Under the pieces are notes generated by a model. The model saw only the letters and a program-made list of their open reading frames with translations, made no database searches and had not been told where the DNA came from. A program made the translations under genes and the position numbers. A stretch of DNA of 64,000 bases from Clostridiales bacterium (GTDB taxonomy: Bacteria > Bacillota > Clostridia > Oscillospirales > Oscillospiraceae), in the NCBI GenBank assembly GCA_003525905.1, contig DQIA01000118.1:9248-73247 (forward strand). Reading direction: 5' to 3'. Below, piece after piece: positions 8,539 through 17,889 of this stretch. Numbering within the stretch: position 1 is the stretch's first letter; the number at the start of each line of letters is the position of its first letter.

Positions 8539-9889
8539 GACCCTGACGCTCGGGCAGGCCGCCGCGTGGTGCGGCGGTCAGATCGCCCCCGAGCTGGAAG
8601 AACGGCCGTTTTTCGGCGCAAATTTTGATTCTCGCCTGATCCGGCCCGGCGAGCTGTTCGCAGCCCTGCCCGGCGCGCGCGACGGCCATGACTTTGCGGC
8701 CTCCGCGCTGGAGCGCGGCGCGGCTGCCGTGCTGGCCAGCCGCCCGGTGGACGGTCCTGCGATCTATGTCGAAGACACGTCCCGCGCCCTGCGTGACATC
8801 GCCCGCGGCTACCGCGAGAGCCTGCCGTGCCGCTGCGTCGGCATCACGGGAAGCGTCGGCAAGACGACGACGAAGGAAATGATCGCCGCCGTCCTGCGCA
8901 CGGCACTGCACACGCAGTGGACGGAAAAGAATTATAACAATGAGATCGGCCTGCCGGTCAGCGTCCTGCGGCTGAAGCCGGACTGCGAGGCGGCCGTGCT
9001 CGAGATGGGAATGAACCACTTCGGCGAGCTGTCCGTGCTCACGCGCATCGCGCAGCCGGACCTGGCCGTGATCACGAACATCGGCACGATGCACATCGAA
9101 AATCTCGGCTCGCGAGAGGGCATCCTCCGCGCCAAGCTTGAGATCCTCGAGGGCCTGCGTCCCGGCGGACGCGTGATCTTCAACGGGGACGACGCCCTGC
9201 TGCGGCCGCTGGCCGCGCGGTATCACGCCGTGTGCTTCGGCCTGTCCGAGGGCTGCGACGTGCGCGCCTCCCGCGTGTGCGAATCGGCAGAGGGAAGCAA
9301 ATTTACGGTCCACGCCTTCGGAAAGAGCTTTGAGGCCGCACTGAGCGTGCCGGGCCTGCACAATGTGCTCGACGCGCTGGCGGCTGCGGCCGTCGGATTG
9401 CTGCTTGGGCTGAGCCCGGAGCAGATCGCAGAAGGCCTGCGGTCCTATGCGCCGCTGCGGCAGCGGGTCAGCCATGCGGCGGGCATGACGATCATTGACG
9501 ACTGCTACAACGCCGGGCCCGAGTCCATGCGCGCCGCGCTGCGGGTGCTGGCAGGCACGCCGACGGAGGGCCGCCGCATCGCTGTACTCGGTGGTATGCT
9601 GGAGTTGGGCGATTTTGCGCCGGAGCTCCATGCCGGGGTCGGCCGCGAGGCCGCAAAGACGGCGGATCTGCTGCTGGCCTACGGCCCGTGCAGCGAATGC
9701 TATGTGCAGGGCGCGCACGAGGCGGGCCTTGCCGGGGCACGGGCCTTTGCCACGCACGATGCGCTCGTCGCTGCGCTGGAGGAGACCTGCCGCGCAGGAG
9801 ACACGCTGCTGTTCAAGGGCAGCCACGGCATGCATATGGAGCAGGTGCTTGCGCACTTTTTGAAAACGAAAGAACATATGGGGGAATGA
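8528..9889 (+). CDS. murF: UDP-N-acetylmuramoyl-tripeptide--D-alanyl-D-alanine ligase
   Basis: Attaches D-Ala-D-Ala to UDP-MurNAc-tripeptide using ATP. It is 453 aa, with the P-loop GSVGKTTTKEM (Lys112), the NYNNEIGLP motif that marks MurF, and the late ligase motif DDCYNAGPESM. Its start lies inside murE (11 bp overlap) with AGAGGA upstream, so the two ligases are translationally coupled. mraY begins 3 bp after its stop. Confidence 0.96.
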   Translation: MSNKTLTLGQAAAWCGGQIAPELEERPFFGANFDSRLIRPGELFAALPGARDGHDFAASALERGAAAVLASRPVDGPAIYVEDTSRALRDIARGYRESLPCRCVGITGSVGKTTTKEMIAAVLRTALHTQWTEKNYNNEIGLPVSVLRLKPDCEAAVLEMGMNHFGELSVLTRIAQPDLAVITNIGTMHIENLGSREGILRAKLEILEGLRPGGRVIFNGDDALLRPLAARYHAVCFGLSEGCDVRASRVCESAEGSKFTVHAFGKSFEAALSVPGLHNVLDALAAAAVGLLLGLSPEQIAEGLRSYAPLRQRVSHAAGMTIIDDCYNAGPESMRAALRVLAGTPTEGRRIAVLGGMLELGDFAPELHAGVGREAAKTADLLLAYGPCSECYVQGAHEAGLAGARAFATHDALVAALEETCRAGDTLLFKGSHGMHMEQVLAHFLKTKEHMGE

Positions 9890-9892
9890 AAA

Positions 9893-10891
9893 ATGGAACC
9901 TACGCTGATCTGGATCCTTGTTTCGGTGCTGGGCGGCTTCGTTCTGGCGCTGCTGCTCGGCCGGGGGCTTGTTCCGGCGCTGCGCGCGCTGAAGGCGGGC
10001 CAGTCCATCCGGGAAGTCGGCCCGAAGTGGCATCAGGGCAAGGCGGGCACGCCGACCATGGGCGGCATCGTCTTTATTCTGTCGTCGCTTTTGTGCATCG
10101 TCACCGGCTGGCATGCCATGCGCGAGACCGGCGACTATAAACACCTGCTTGTGCTGGCGCTGGCGCTGATGTTCGGCCTGATCGGCTTTGCCGATGACTT
10201 CATCAAGGTGAAGAAAAAGCGCAATCTCGGCCTGACGGGCCTGCAGAAGCTCGTTCTGCAGGTGCTGGCGGCCTGCCTGTTCCTCGCCGGCATGCATTTT
10301 ACGAATGCCCTGACGTATGATCTCTATATCCCGTTTGTCCGGGAGCCGCTCGTCCACATCCCGCCGCTGGTCTATCTGGCGCTGTCCGTGTTCATCATCG
10401 TCGGCTGCGTCAACGCCGTCAACCTGACGGACGGCATCGACGGCCTTGCCACGGGCGTGACGCTTCCCGTGATGCTGTTCTTCACGCTCGTGTCCATGAC
10501 GGCGAAGCAGTGGGGCCTTGCCACGTTCCCGGCGACGCTTGTCGGCGCGCTCGGCGGCTTCCTGTTCTATAATTTCTACCCCGCCAAGACGTTTATGGGC
10601 GACACCGGCTCGCTGTATCTCGGCGGCGCGGTGTGCGGCCTTGCCTATGCGCTCGATATGCCGCTCGTGCTGCTGTTCGTGGGCCTCATCTACATCATTG
10701 AGACGCTGTCCGATATCCTGCAGGTGAGCTACTTCAAGCTGACGCATGGCAAGCGCATCTTCAAGATGGCCCCGATCCATCATCATTTTGAAATGTGCGG
10801 CTGGTCGGAGAAAAAAATCTGGGTGGTCTTCGTCTCCGTCACCGTGATCATGTGCGTGATCGCCTGGTTCGGCGTGCGCATCTGGTTCTGA
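9893..10891 (+). CDS. mraY: Phospho-N-acetylmuramoyl-pentapeptide-transferase
   Basis: An integral membrane enzyme that transfers phospho-MurNAc-pentapeptide from UDP to undecaprenyl phosphate, forming lipid I. It is 332 aa with about ten membrane segments. Signature motifs are present: GTPTMGG near residue 48, FADDFIK near 101, NLTDGIDGLATG near 180, the FMGDTGSLYLG loop and the histidine cluster PIHHHFE near the C-terminus. It directly follows murF and precedes ftsW; murD, which often lies here, is missing. Confidence 0.97.
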   Translation: MEPTLIWILVSVLGGFVLALLLGRGLVPALRALKAGQSIREVGPKWHQGKAGTPTMGGIVFILSSLLCIVTGWHAMRETGDYKHLLVLALALMFGLIGFADDFIKVKKKRNLGLTGLQKLVLQVLAACLFLAGMHFTNALTYDLYIPFVREPLVHIPPLVYLALSVFIIVGCVNAVNLTDGIDGLATGVTLPVMLFFTLVSMTAKQWGLATFPATLVGALGGFLFYNFYPAKTFMGDTGSLYLGGAVCGLAYALDMPLVLLFVGLIYIIETLSDILQVSYFKLTHGKRIFKMAPIHHHFEMCGWSEKKIWVVFVSVTVIMCVIAWFGVRIWF

Positions 10892-10932
10892 TCTGATTTC
10901 TGCACGCTATCCCGCGGAGAGGAGGTGCGGCC

Positions 10933-12081
10933 ATGTCCCACAGAGAAAAGCAACTGAAAAAGAGCGCGGTGCGTGTTGTGGAGAGCGATCTCGGCGTCAT
11001 TGACCTGCCGTACCTGCTGCTGACGCTGCTGCTGGTGGCCATCGGCCTGCTGGTGCTGTTCTCCGCAAGCTATGCCCGCGCTTATTACGAGACGAAAAAC
11101 GCAGCCTCAGTCTTCGTGAATCAGCTCATTTTTGCCGTGATGGGCATCGGTGTGATGTGGCTCATCAGCCGCGTGCCATATGAATGGTATCAGAAGCTGT
11201 CGCTCCTGATCCTGGCTGCGTCCATCGGCCTGCTGGTCCTCGTGCCGTTCATCGGCACGGAGAGCGGCGGCGCGACGCGCTGGCTCGACTTCGGCTTCGT
11301 GAGCTTCCAGCCGTCCGAGATTGCAAAATTCGGCGTCATCTGCTCGTTTGCGGCCATTATGGCGGCGCACACGCGGGATATGAAGACGATCCGCTACGGT
11401 GTGGCGCCCTATGTCGTGATCCTCGGCATCATCGCCGTGCTGCTCTACCTCGAACCGCACATGTCTGCGACGCTCATCATTCTGGCACTCGGCTTTATCC
11501 TCATGACGCTCGGCGGTACGGACTGGAAGTATTTGGTCGGTCTTGTTATTCTGGGCTGCCTGCTCGTTGCCGTTTATCTTCTGACGAAGGGCTACACCGG
11601 CGGACGCATCAGCGCATGGCTGCACCCGGAGAACGACCCGCTCGACAAGGGCCTGCAGGTGCTGCAGTCGCAGTATGCCATCGGCTCCGGCGGCCTGCTG
11701 GGCCTCGGCTTCGGCCGCGGCCGCCAGAAGTATCTCTACCTGCCGGAGGAGCATAACGACTATATCTTCGCCATTGCGTGCGAGGAGCTGGGCTTTGTAG
11801 GAGCCATCGGCATCCTCATCCTGTTCGCTCTGCTCATCATCCGCGGCTACTGGATCGCCATGCATGCGCGCGACCGCTTCTCCATGCTGCTGGCCGCAGG
11901 CCTGACGACGCTTCTGGCCCTGCAGGTGTTCCTGAACGTCGCCGTTGTGACGAATCTTCTGCCCTCCACGGGCATTTCGCTGCCGTTCTTCTCCTATGGC
12001 GGAACCGCGCTCATCATGCAGCTCGCCGAAAACGGCATCGTGCTGAATGTGTCGCGCAGCATTACCCAAAGTCCCAGATAA
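10933..12081 (+). CDS. ftsW: Septal peptidoglycan glycosyltransferase FtsW (SEDS family)
   Basis: A polytopic SEDS glycosyltransferase that polymerises lipid II at the septum with its partner class B PBP. It is 382 aa with about ten transmembrane segments, and has the SEDS signatures WLDFGFVSFQPSE, the extracellular SQYAIGSGGLLGLGFG loop, EEHNDYIFA with the catalytic Asp, and the C-terminal STGISLPFFSYGGT. A GAGAGGAGG Shine-Dalgarno precedes the ATG. It is distinguished from RodA mainly by position next to murG and the PBP. Confidence 0.94.
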   Translation: MSHREKQLKKSAVRVVESDLGVIDLPYLLLTLLLVAIGLLVLFSASYARAYYETKNAASVFVNQLIFAVMGIGVMWLISRVPYEWYQKLSLLILAASIGLLVLVPFIGTESGGATRWLDFGFVSFQPSEIAKFGVICSFAAIMAAHTRDMKTIRYGVAPYVVILGIIAVLLYLEPHMSATLIILALGFILMTLGGTDWKYLVGLVILGCLLVAVYLLTKGYTGGRISAWLHPENDPLDKGLQVLQSQYAIGSGGLLGLGFGRGRQKYLYLPEEHNDYIFAIACEELGFVGAIGILILFALLIIRGYWIAMHARDRFSMLLAAGLTTLLALQVFLNVAVVTNLLPSTGISLPFFSYGGTALIMQLAENGIVLNVSRSITQSPR

Positions 12082-12099
12082 GTCAAAGGAGGCAGGCCC

Positions 12100-13233
12100 A
12101 TGAAGGCCGTATTCACCTGCGGCGGAACGGGCGGACACATCAATCCCGCCCTTGCCGTTGCGCGCGTGCTGCTCGAGCGCCGTCCGGACAGCGAGATCCT
12201 GTTTGTCGGCGCGGAGGACGGCATGGAGGCCACTCTGGTCCCGCGCGAGGGCTTCCGGCTCGAAACGCTGCAGATCTCCAGCTATATGCGCAGCCTGAAG
12301 CCGAGCGCCATCCGGCATAACGTCAGGGCTGCGCTCTCCATCCGCCGCGCACTGAAAAAGGCGGACCGCATCATCCGCGATTTCCAGCCGGACGTCATCC
12401 TCGGCACGGGCGGCTATGCCAGCTATCCGATGCTCCACGAGGGCGCGCGCCTCGGCATTCCCACGGCCGTGCACGAGTCAAACGCCGTGCCGGGCCTCGC
12501 CACAAAAATGGTGGCCGACAAGGTCGACCGCATCCTGGTGAGTTTCGCGGACAGCCGCTCGGCCTACCGCGACCCGTCCCGTGTTATCGCGGTCGGTATG
12601 CCCGTACGGGAGGAGTTCGTCTTCACCCGCCGCGCCGACGCCCGCCGCGCTCTCGGCCTCGACGAGAAGACGCCGATGATCGTCTCTGCCTGGGGCAGTC
12701 TCGGCGCGCGCGAAATGAACAAGAAGATCGCGCAGTTCATGAAGCTCGAATGCGAGCAGGACTGCTGGCGGCATATCCATGCGACCGGCTCGTTCGGCTG
12801 GCGCTGGATGCCGGACTATGTGAAGGAGCAGGGAGTCGAGCTGGAAAAGCACCCGCTCATCACGATGCAGGAATATATCTATAACATGCCGGAGCTTATG
12901 GCGGCGGCCGATGTGGTCATCAGCCGCGCCGGAGCCTCGACACTCAACGAGATCGCCGCAGCGGGCACGCCGTGCATCATCGTCCCGTCGCCGAATGTGA
13001 CGAACGATCATCAGGAGAAAAACGCCCGCATCCTCGAGCAGCACGGCGCGGCCGTCGTACTGCATGAGAACCACTGCGACGGCGAGCTGCTGTTCCGCAC
13101 GACGCAGGAGCTGCTGGCCGACGCCCCGCGCCGCGCTGCCATGCGCAGGGCGCTGCAGGAGCTGGCGGTCGTCGATTCCGCGTCCCGCATCTGTGATATC
13201 ATTCTGAATCTGGCTAAAACACACAAATCCTGA
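12100..13233 (+). CDS. murG: Undecaprenyldiphospho-muramoylpentapeptide beta-N-acetylglucosaminyltransferase
   Basis: A GT28 enzyme on the inner membrane face that adds GlcNAc to lipid I to give lipid II. It is 377 aa, with the N-terminal GGTGGHINPALA loop (residues ~7-18), the second glycine-rich segment GTGGYASYP, HESNAVPG, and the C-terminal UDP-GlcNAc site with RAGASTLNEIAAAGTP. A strong AAAGGAGG lies before the ATG. Position between ftsW and murA is normal for clostridia. Confidence 0.96.
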   Translation: MKAVFTCGGTGGHINPALAVARVLLERRPDSEILFVGAEDGMEATLVPREGFRLETLQISSYMRSLKPSAIRHNVRAALSIRRALKKADRIIRDFQPDVILGTGGYASYPMLHEGARLGIPTAVHESNAVPGLATKMVADKVDRILVSFADSRSAYRDPSRVIAVGMPVREEFVFTRRADARRALGLDEKTPMIVSAWGSLGAREMNKKIAQFMKLECEQDCWRHIHATGSFGWRWMPDYVKEQGVELEKHPLITMQEYIYNMPELMAAADVVISRAGASTLNEIAAAGTPCIIVPSPNVTNDHQEKNARILEQHGAAVVLHENHCDGELLFRTTQELLADAPRRAAMRRALQELAVVDSASRICDIILNLAKTHKS

Positions 13234-13275
13234 CCGCCGCATAGGATGGGGCATCTTCCCATCCGGAGGTCGGTC

Positions 13276-14520
13276 ATGGACATATTCTGCATCCGCGGCG
13301 GAACGCCGCTGCACGGTCGCATTGCGCTGCACGGCGCAAAAAATGCCGCGCTGCCGCTGCTGGCTGCCACGCTGGCGACCGGCGCGCGCTGCGAGCTTCA
13401 CGATTGCCCGGATATTTCCGACGTCACGGCTGCCTGCGCCATTCTGCGCCACCTTGGCTGCGCGGTGGAGCAGCACGGCGGGATCGTTGCAGTCGATGCC
13501 GGCTCCGCATGCCGGTCAGATATTCCGGCAGAACTCATGCGGAAAATGCGCGCTGCCGTCCTGTTCCTCGGGCCGCTGCTCGCGCGCTTCGGCACGGCGG
13601 AGCTGAGCCTGCCCGGCGGCTGCGTGCTCGGCGCGCGGCCGATCGATCTGCACCTGCGCGGCCTGCGCCGGATGGGTGCGGAGATCACGCTTGACGGCGA
13701 GCATATTTCGGCCCGGACCGACGGCCTTCACGGCTGCACGGTCGCACTGCCGCTTCCAAGCGTCGGCGCAACGGAGAATCTCATCCTTGCGGCGCTCGGC
13801 TGCCGGGGAACACTGACGCTGTGCAACGCCGCGCGTGAGCCGGAGATCGGCGACCTGATCGCCTTCCTGCGCGCCTGCGGCGCAGACATCCGCGGCGAGG
13901 GGAGCCTGCTGCGCATCCGCGGCGGCGTTCCGCTCACCGGCGCATGCCACACGGTCCTGCCGGACCGCATGGAGGCGGCGACGTATCTGGCCGCGGCTGC
14001 CGCAACGCGCGGCGACGTGACGCTCACGAATGTCCGGCCGGAGCACCTGACGGCTGTTCTGGCTGTGCTCGAGCGCGCGGGCTGCACGCTCACGCAGCAA
14101 AACGGCATGCTCCGCCTGCGGTGCAGCCGCCTGCGGGCGGCGGGGCCGATCCGCACCGCGCCGTATGACGGCTTTCCGACGGATGCGCAGGCGCCCCTGA
14201 TGGCCGCCATGGCCGTTGCGGAGGGCGTGACGGTATTTGAAGAAAATCTGTTTGAGGACCGCTTCCGCCATGTCCCGGCCCTGCGGGCGCTTGGTGCGCA
14301 CATCCATGCCGCGCGGCGCTACGCCGTTGTGACGGGCGTGCGGGAGCTGCACGGTGCAAGCATGACGGCAACGGACCTGCGCGGCGGGGCTGCGATGGTC
14401 ATCGGAGCGCTCTGCGCCCGCGGCGAGAGCGAGCTTGCCGGGACTGCGCACCTGAAGCGCGGCTATGCGGAGCTCGTTCCGACGCTGCGTGCCTGCGGCG
14501 CGGACATTACAGAACGCTGA
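13276..14520 (+). CDS. murA: UDP-N-acetylglucosamine 1-carboxyvinyltransferase
   Basis: The first committed step of peptidoglycan synthesis: enolpyruvyl transfer from PEP to UDP-GlcNAc. It is 414 aa and forms an EPSP synthase-like inside-out barrel. The catalytic, fosfomycin-reactive cysteine is present as Cys116 in LPGGCVLGARPIDLH, and Lys22-Asn23 region (HGAKNAALP) is intact. The start at 13276 has CCGGAGG upstream; an earlier in-frame ATG at 13246 lacks a site. Firmicutes often carry a second MurA; none is in this window. Confidence 0.95.
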   Translation: MDIFCIRGGTPLHGRIALHGAKNAALPLLAATLATGARCELHDCPDISDVTAACAILRHLGCAVEQHGGIVAVDAGSACRSDIPAELMRKMRAAVLFLGPLLARFGTAELSLPGGCVLGARPIDLHLRGLRRMGAEITLDGEHISARTDGLHGCTVALPLPSVGATENLILAALGCRGTLTLCNAAREPEIGDLIAFLRACGADIRGEGSLLRIRGGVPLTGACHTVLPDRMEAATYLAAAAATRGDVTLTNVRPEHLTAVLAVLERAGCTLTQQNGMLRLRCSRLRAAGPIRTAPYDGFPTDAQAPLMAAMAVAEGVTVFEENLFEDRFRHVPALRALGAHIHAARRYAVVTGVRELHGASMTATDLRGGAAMVIGALCARGESELAGTAHLKRGYAELVPTLRACGADITER

Positions 14521-14545
14521 CAAGACCCACGGAGGGGTGGACACC

Positions 14546-15451
14546 ATGGAACACGAGAAAAACGAGCCGCGGCGCAGGCCGCCGGAGCGAAATTCCCGCG
14601 CAGCACAGGCTGCGCAGCAGCGCCGTGACCAGCGGCGCGAGCAGGCGCATCTGGAGGAGCTGCGTCAGAAGCAGCGCAAGCGCGCGCGGCACCGCACGCG
14701 CCGCCGGATCAATCCCGGCGTCTGGAAGCGTATTCTCATCATGGCGGCGGTCGTTGCTGCCGTCGTGCTGAGCATGGTGCTGTTCTTCCGCGTGCGCTCC
14801 GTGGAGGTGACGGGCTCGGCATATTATACTGCCGACGAGATCCGCGCCGCCTGCGGCGTGGCTCAGGGCGACAACCTGCTCACGCTCTCCCGTGCGCGCA
14901 TCGCCGGGAATATCATGGCGGAGCTGCCCTATGTCAGCACGGTGCAGGTCACGCGCCGCCTGCCGGACACGCTGGAGCTGACCGTGACGGAATATGACGT
15001 CACCTATGCGGCGCAGGGCGCGGACGGTGCTTCCTATCTTATCACGGCGGACGGCAAGATCACGGAAAAGATCGACGAGACCGCCGCGCGCGGCCACATC
15101 GCCGTGACGGGCCTGCAGCTCGCCGACCCGGTCGTCGGCCAGCAGCTCACAGTCGCCGGGGACGATGACGTCGCCGCGCAGGGCCAGCACGACGCGCTGT
15201 GCGCGCTGCTGCAGGCGCTCGAGGAGGCTGGGCTTACGAAGAAGGCCGCGTCCGTCGCCGTGCCGAGCTCCTATGAGCTCTCGTTCTGGTACGGCGATCA
15301 GTACGAGGTCAAGCTGGGAAATTCCGAGAATCTCCCCTATAAGCTGGCCTATCTTGAAAAGGTGCTCGAAAGCCTCGCGGATTACCAGACCGGTACGATC
15401 GATCTGTCCTTCAGCGAGGGAAGCGAGGCCAGATTCACCCCGAAGCAGTGA
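14546..15451 (+). CDS. ftsQ: Cell division protein FtsQ/DivIB
   Basis: A bitopic divisome protein bridging FtsL/FtsB to the septal synthase. It is 301 aa: a highly charged, Arg-rich cytoplasmic part (~1-58), one membrane helix (~62-82), then a POTRA domain beginning at RSVEVTGSAYYTADEI and a FtsQ-type beta domain. The chosen start has GGAGGGG upstream; the longer ORF overlaps murA. It is the last gene before the ftsZ promoter, and ftsA does not follow. Confidence 0.88.
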   Translation: MEHEKNEPRRRPPERNSRAAQAAQQRRDQRREQAHLEELRQKQRKRARHRTRRRINPGVWKRILIMAAVVAAVVLSMVLFFRVRSVEVTGSAYYTADEIRAACGVAQGDNLLTLSRARIAGNIMAELPYVSTVQVTRRLPDTLELTVTEYDVTYAAQGADGASYLITADGKITEKIDETAARGHIAVTGLQLADPVVGQQLTVAGDDDVAAQGQHDALCALLQALEEAGLTKKAASVAVPSSYELSFWYGDQYEVKLGNSENLPYKLAYLEKVLESLADYQTGTIDLSFSEGSEARFTPKQ

Positions 15452-15499
15452 AAACGATACGGAAAATGTAAATTATTTTCTGAAATCCGAGAAAGTCTA

Positions 15500-15528
15500 T
15501 TGACCTGCGGACCATTCCACGATAAAAT
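15500..15528 (+). promoter_or_regulatory. Promoter of ftsZ
   Basis: TTGACC (15500-15505), 17 nt spacer, TAAAAT (15523-15528), about 75 bp before the start codon. It gives ftsZ its own transcript in addition to read-through from the dcw cluster. Confidence 0.75.
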
Positions 15529-15603
15529 AAAACGGTATAAATCTGCATATATTATGTACGGCGCGCCGCGCCCGAACAGTGGATACATAGGAGGAGATTG
15601 TCA

Positions 15604-16686
15604 ATGTCTGAAACTTACACAGATAAGGTCGTAAATATCAAAGTGATCGGTGTCGGCGGCGCCGGCAACAACGTTGTCAACCGGATGATCACCAGCGGCA
15701 TCGGCGGAGTCGAATTCGTCGTTGTGAACACGGATCGTCAGGATCTCAATAAGTCCAAGTGCGATAACAAGCTGCAGATCGGTGAGAAGCTGACGGGCGG
15801 CATGGGCGCAGGCTCCAAGCCCGACATCGGCAAGAAGTCCGCCGAGGAGAGCCGCGCGGCCATCTCCAAGTGCCTTGAGGGCGCAGACATGGTCTTCATC
15901 ACCGCCGGTATGGGCGGTGGCACCGGCACGGGCGCAGCCCCGATCATTGCGGATCTCGCACATGAGGCCGGCATCCTGACCGTCGGTGTCGTGACGAAGC
16001 CCTTCAAGTTCGAGGGTGCAAACCGCATGAAGCAGGCAGAGTCCGGCATCGCCGCCCTGTCCGATAAGGTCGACTCCCTCATCATCATCCCGAACGACCG
16101 TCTGAAGTACGTTACGGATCAGAAGATCACGTTCGCCAACGCATTCGGCATCGCAGACGATGTGCTGAAGCAGGCCGTGACCTCCATCTCCGAGCTCGTC
16201 GGCTACTCCGACCGCGTCATCATCAACCTCGACTTTGCGGACGTTTCCTCCATCATGAAGAACGCTGGCCGCGCACACATGGGCGTCGGCATTGCCTCCG
16301 GCCGCGAGAAGGCTGAGCAGGCCGCCATGGCCGCCGTCGCCAGCCCCCTGCTGGAGACCTCCATCAACGGTGCAACGGGCGTCCTGATTAACGTGACGGG
16401 CGCTGCGGACCTCGGCCTCGACGACGTCGAGACTGCCGCAAACATTGTTATGGAAGCTGCGAACCCCGAGGCGAACATCATCTTCGGCGCGACGTTCTCC
16501 GAGGACTTCGAGGACGAGATGCGCGTGACGGTCATCGCAACCGGCTTTGACGAGAAGAAGCCGGAGTCGAAGGGAATCTATTCCTCCTCGAAGCCGGCCG
16601 CGGGCAGCAAGCAGCAGAGCATTCCCGCAGATGCCGCTTCGGACATCAACGACATCGACGAGATCTTCAAGATCTTCAACAAGTAA
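15604..16686 (+). CDS. ftsZ: Cell division GTPase FtsZ
   Basis: A tubulin homologue that forms the Z ring. It is 360 aa with the GTP-binding glycine motif GGGTGTGAAP (~residues 102-112), the N-terminal GVGGAGNNVVNRM, the synergy loop NLDFADV and a C-terminal conserved peptide ending in DIDEIFKIFNK. The start at 15604 follows TAGGAGGAG; an in-frame TTG six bases earlier is too close to that site. It is monocistronic by structure: own promoter upstream and a strong terminator downstream. Confidence 0.98.
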   Translation: MSETYTDKVVNIKVIGVGGAGNNVVNRMITSGIGGVEFVVVNTDRQDLNKSKCDNKLQIGEKLTGGMGAGSKPDIGKKSAEESRAAISKCLEGADMVFITAGMGGGTGTGAAPIIADLAHEAGILTVGVVTKPFKFEGANRMKQAESGIAALSDKVDSLIIIPNDRLKYVTDQKITFANAFGIADDVLKQAVTSISELVGYSDRVIINLDFADVSSIMKNAGRAHMGVGIASGREKAEQAAMAAVASPLLETSINGATGVLINVTGAADLGLDDVETAANIVMEAANPEANIIFGATFSEDFEDEMRVTVIATGFDEKKPESKGIYSSSKPAAGSKQQSIPADAASDINDIDEIFKIFNK

Positions 16687-16697
16687 AAAACGCTCTG

Positions 16698-16733
16698 ATC
16701 TCCCCCGGCGCAAAGCACCGGGGGAGATTTCTG
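16698..16733 (+). terminator. Rho-independent terminator after ftsZ
   Basis: A perfect 11 bp stem (16698-16708 with 16718-16728), 9 nt loop, followed by TTT. It ends the dcw/ftsZ transcripts. Confidence 0.85.
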
Positions 16734-16765
16734 CGCAATTTGCCGTAAATATCCGCAGAATGCGG

Positions 16766-16794
16766 TTTACTTTCACAATATAGTGTGTTAAAAT
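16766..16794 (+). promoter_or_regulatory. Promoter of the TrpR-like/methyltransferase/hslO operon
   Basis: TTTACT (16766-16771), 17 nt, TAAAAT (16789-16794), followed by a CCGGAGG Shine-Dalgarno before the ATG at 16827. Confidence 0.65.
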
Positions 16795-16826
16795 AAAGAT
16801 ATCCAAATATCCGGAGGTGTTATCCC

Positions 16827-17129
16827 ATGGACAGCAGGAACAAACGCTCAGATAAAAACAGCGAGCTGTATCGCGCGATCACCGCGCTGGATTCGCTCGA
16901 TGACTGCTATGATTTTCTCGTCGACCTGTGCACACAGCCGGAGCTGAAGGCCATGGAGCAGCGCTATGAGGTCGCCCGCATGCTTGATCGCGGCATGATC
17001 TACAGCGACATCCTCGCCGAGACGAGCGCCAGCTCCGCAACCATCAGCCGCGTGAACCGCTGCCTGACGGGCGGTACGGGCGGCTATGAGCGCGCTTTTG
17101 CAAAAGTCGATGCGGAGGAAAAGAAATGA
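16827..17129 (+). CDS. YerC/YecD family TrpR-related regulator
   Basis: A small helix-turn-helix protein of 100 aa related to the Trp repressor fold. The characteristic segment is visible: LDDCYDFLVDLCTQPELKAM (residues ~24-43), then ARMLDRGMIYSDILAETSAS and the recognition helix SATISRVNRCL. The family is common in Firmicutes and its regulon is not well defined. The stop overlaps the next start (ATGA at 17126), so it is coupled to the methyltransferase. Confidence 0.9.
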   Translation: MDSRNKRSDKNSELYRAITALDSLDDCYDFLVDLCTQPELKAMEQRYEVARMLDRGMIYSDILAETSASSATISRVNRCLTGGTGGYERAFAKVDAEEKK

Positions 17130-17884
17130 GCCCCGAAGCAAGGGAACCCTATGAAACGCTCGCGGGCGCGTATGACGGGCTGACGACCGATGTGGACTAT
17201 GCCGCCGTGCTGCAGTTTTTCGAGACCGTCCTGCAGCGCGCGGGGCATTCGCCAAAGACCGTGCTGGACCTTGCCTGCGGCACCGGCTCTATGTCCGTGC
17301 TGTTGGCGGAGCGCGGCTATCGCGTCACCGGTGCGGATATTTCCGAGGAAATGCTGACGGCCGCCGCACAGAAGGCTGCAGCCATGGCGGAAAACCCGCC
17401 GTTCTTCATTTGCCAGCCCATGCAGCGTCTGACCCTGCCGGAGCCTGTGGAGGCCATTGTGTGCCTCCTGGACAGCCTGAACTATCTGACGGAGCCGGAG
17501 GATTGCCGCAAGACGTTTCACCGCGTCTGGCGCGCGCTGCGGCCCGGCGGCATGTTCTTTTTCGACATCAACACGCCACAAAAGCTGCGCGGGCTGGACG
17601 GACAGGTCTTCCTCGATGAGAATGACGAGTCCTACTGCGTCTGGCGCGCGGAATTTGACGAAGAAGAGAACTGCTGCTACTATGGCATCGATCTGTTCCG
17701 CCGCAGGGGTGCACTGTGGGCGCGCAGCTTTGAGCAGCACTGTGAATATGCCTATGACCCGGACACGCTGGAGCAGTGGCTCCGCGAGGCGGGCTTTGCG
17801 CGTGTAGAGTGCTTCGGCGACCGCACGCTGACGCCGCCCGGTCCGGACGAGCAGCGCATGTATTTTGCCGCATGGAAGGAGTAA
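17126..17884 (+). CDS. Class I SAM-dependent methyltransferase
   Basis: 252 aa with a Rossmann-type SAM-binding motif I (VLDLACGTGSMSVLLAERG, residues ~48-66), the acidic residue of motif II in GADISEEML, and the post-II region ICLLDSLNYL. The substrate cannot be told from sequence; relatives are annotated as small-molecule or ubiE-like methyltransferases. It overlaps the preceding regulator by 4 bp and hslO follows after 5 bp, so the three form an operon. Confidence 0.85.
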   Translation: MSPEAREPYETLAGAYDGLTTDVDYAAVLQFFETVLQRAGHSPKTVLDLACGTGSMSVLLAERGYRVTGADISEEMLTAAAQKAAAMAENPPFFICQPMQRLTLPEPVEAIVCLLDSLNYLTEPEDCRKTFHRVWRALRPGGMFFFDINTPQKLRGLDGQVFLDENDESYCVWRAEFDEEENCCYYGIDLFRRRGALWARSFEQHCEYAYDPDTLEQWLREAGFARVECFGDRTLTPPGPDEQRMYFAAWKE

Positions 17885-17889
17885 CTGCA

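Noticed and set aside
8309..10786. An 825 aa open frame on the minus strand opposite murE-murF-mraY
   Set aside because: It is the high-GC antisense shadow of three clear genes; composition is Arg/Ala/His-rich and shows no domain.
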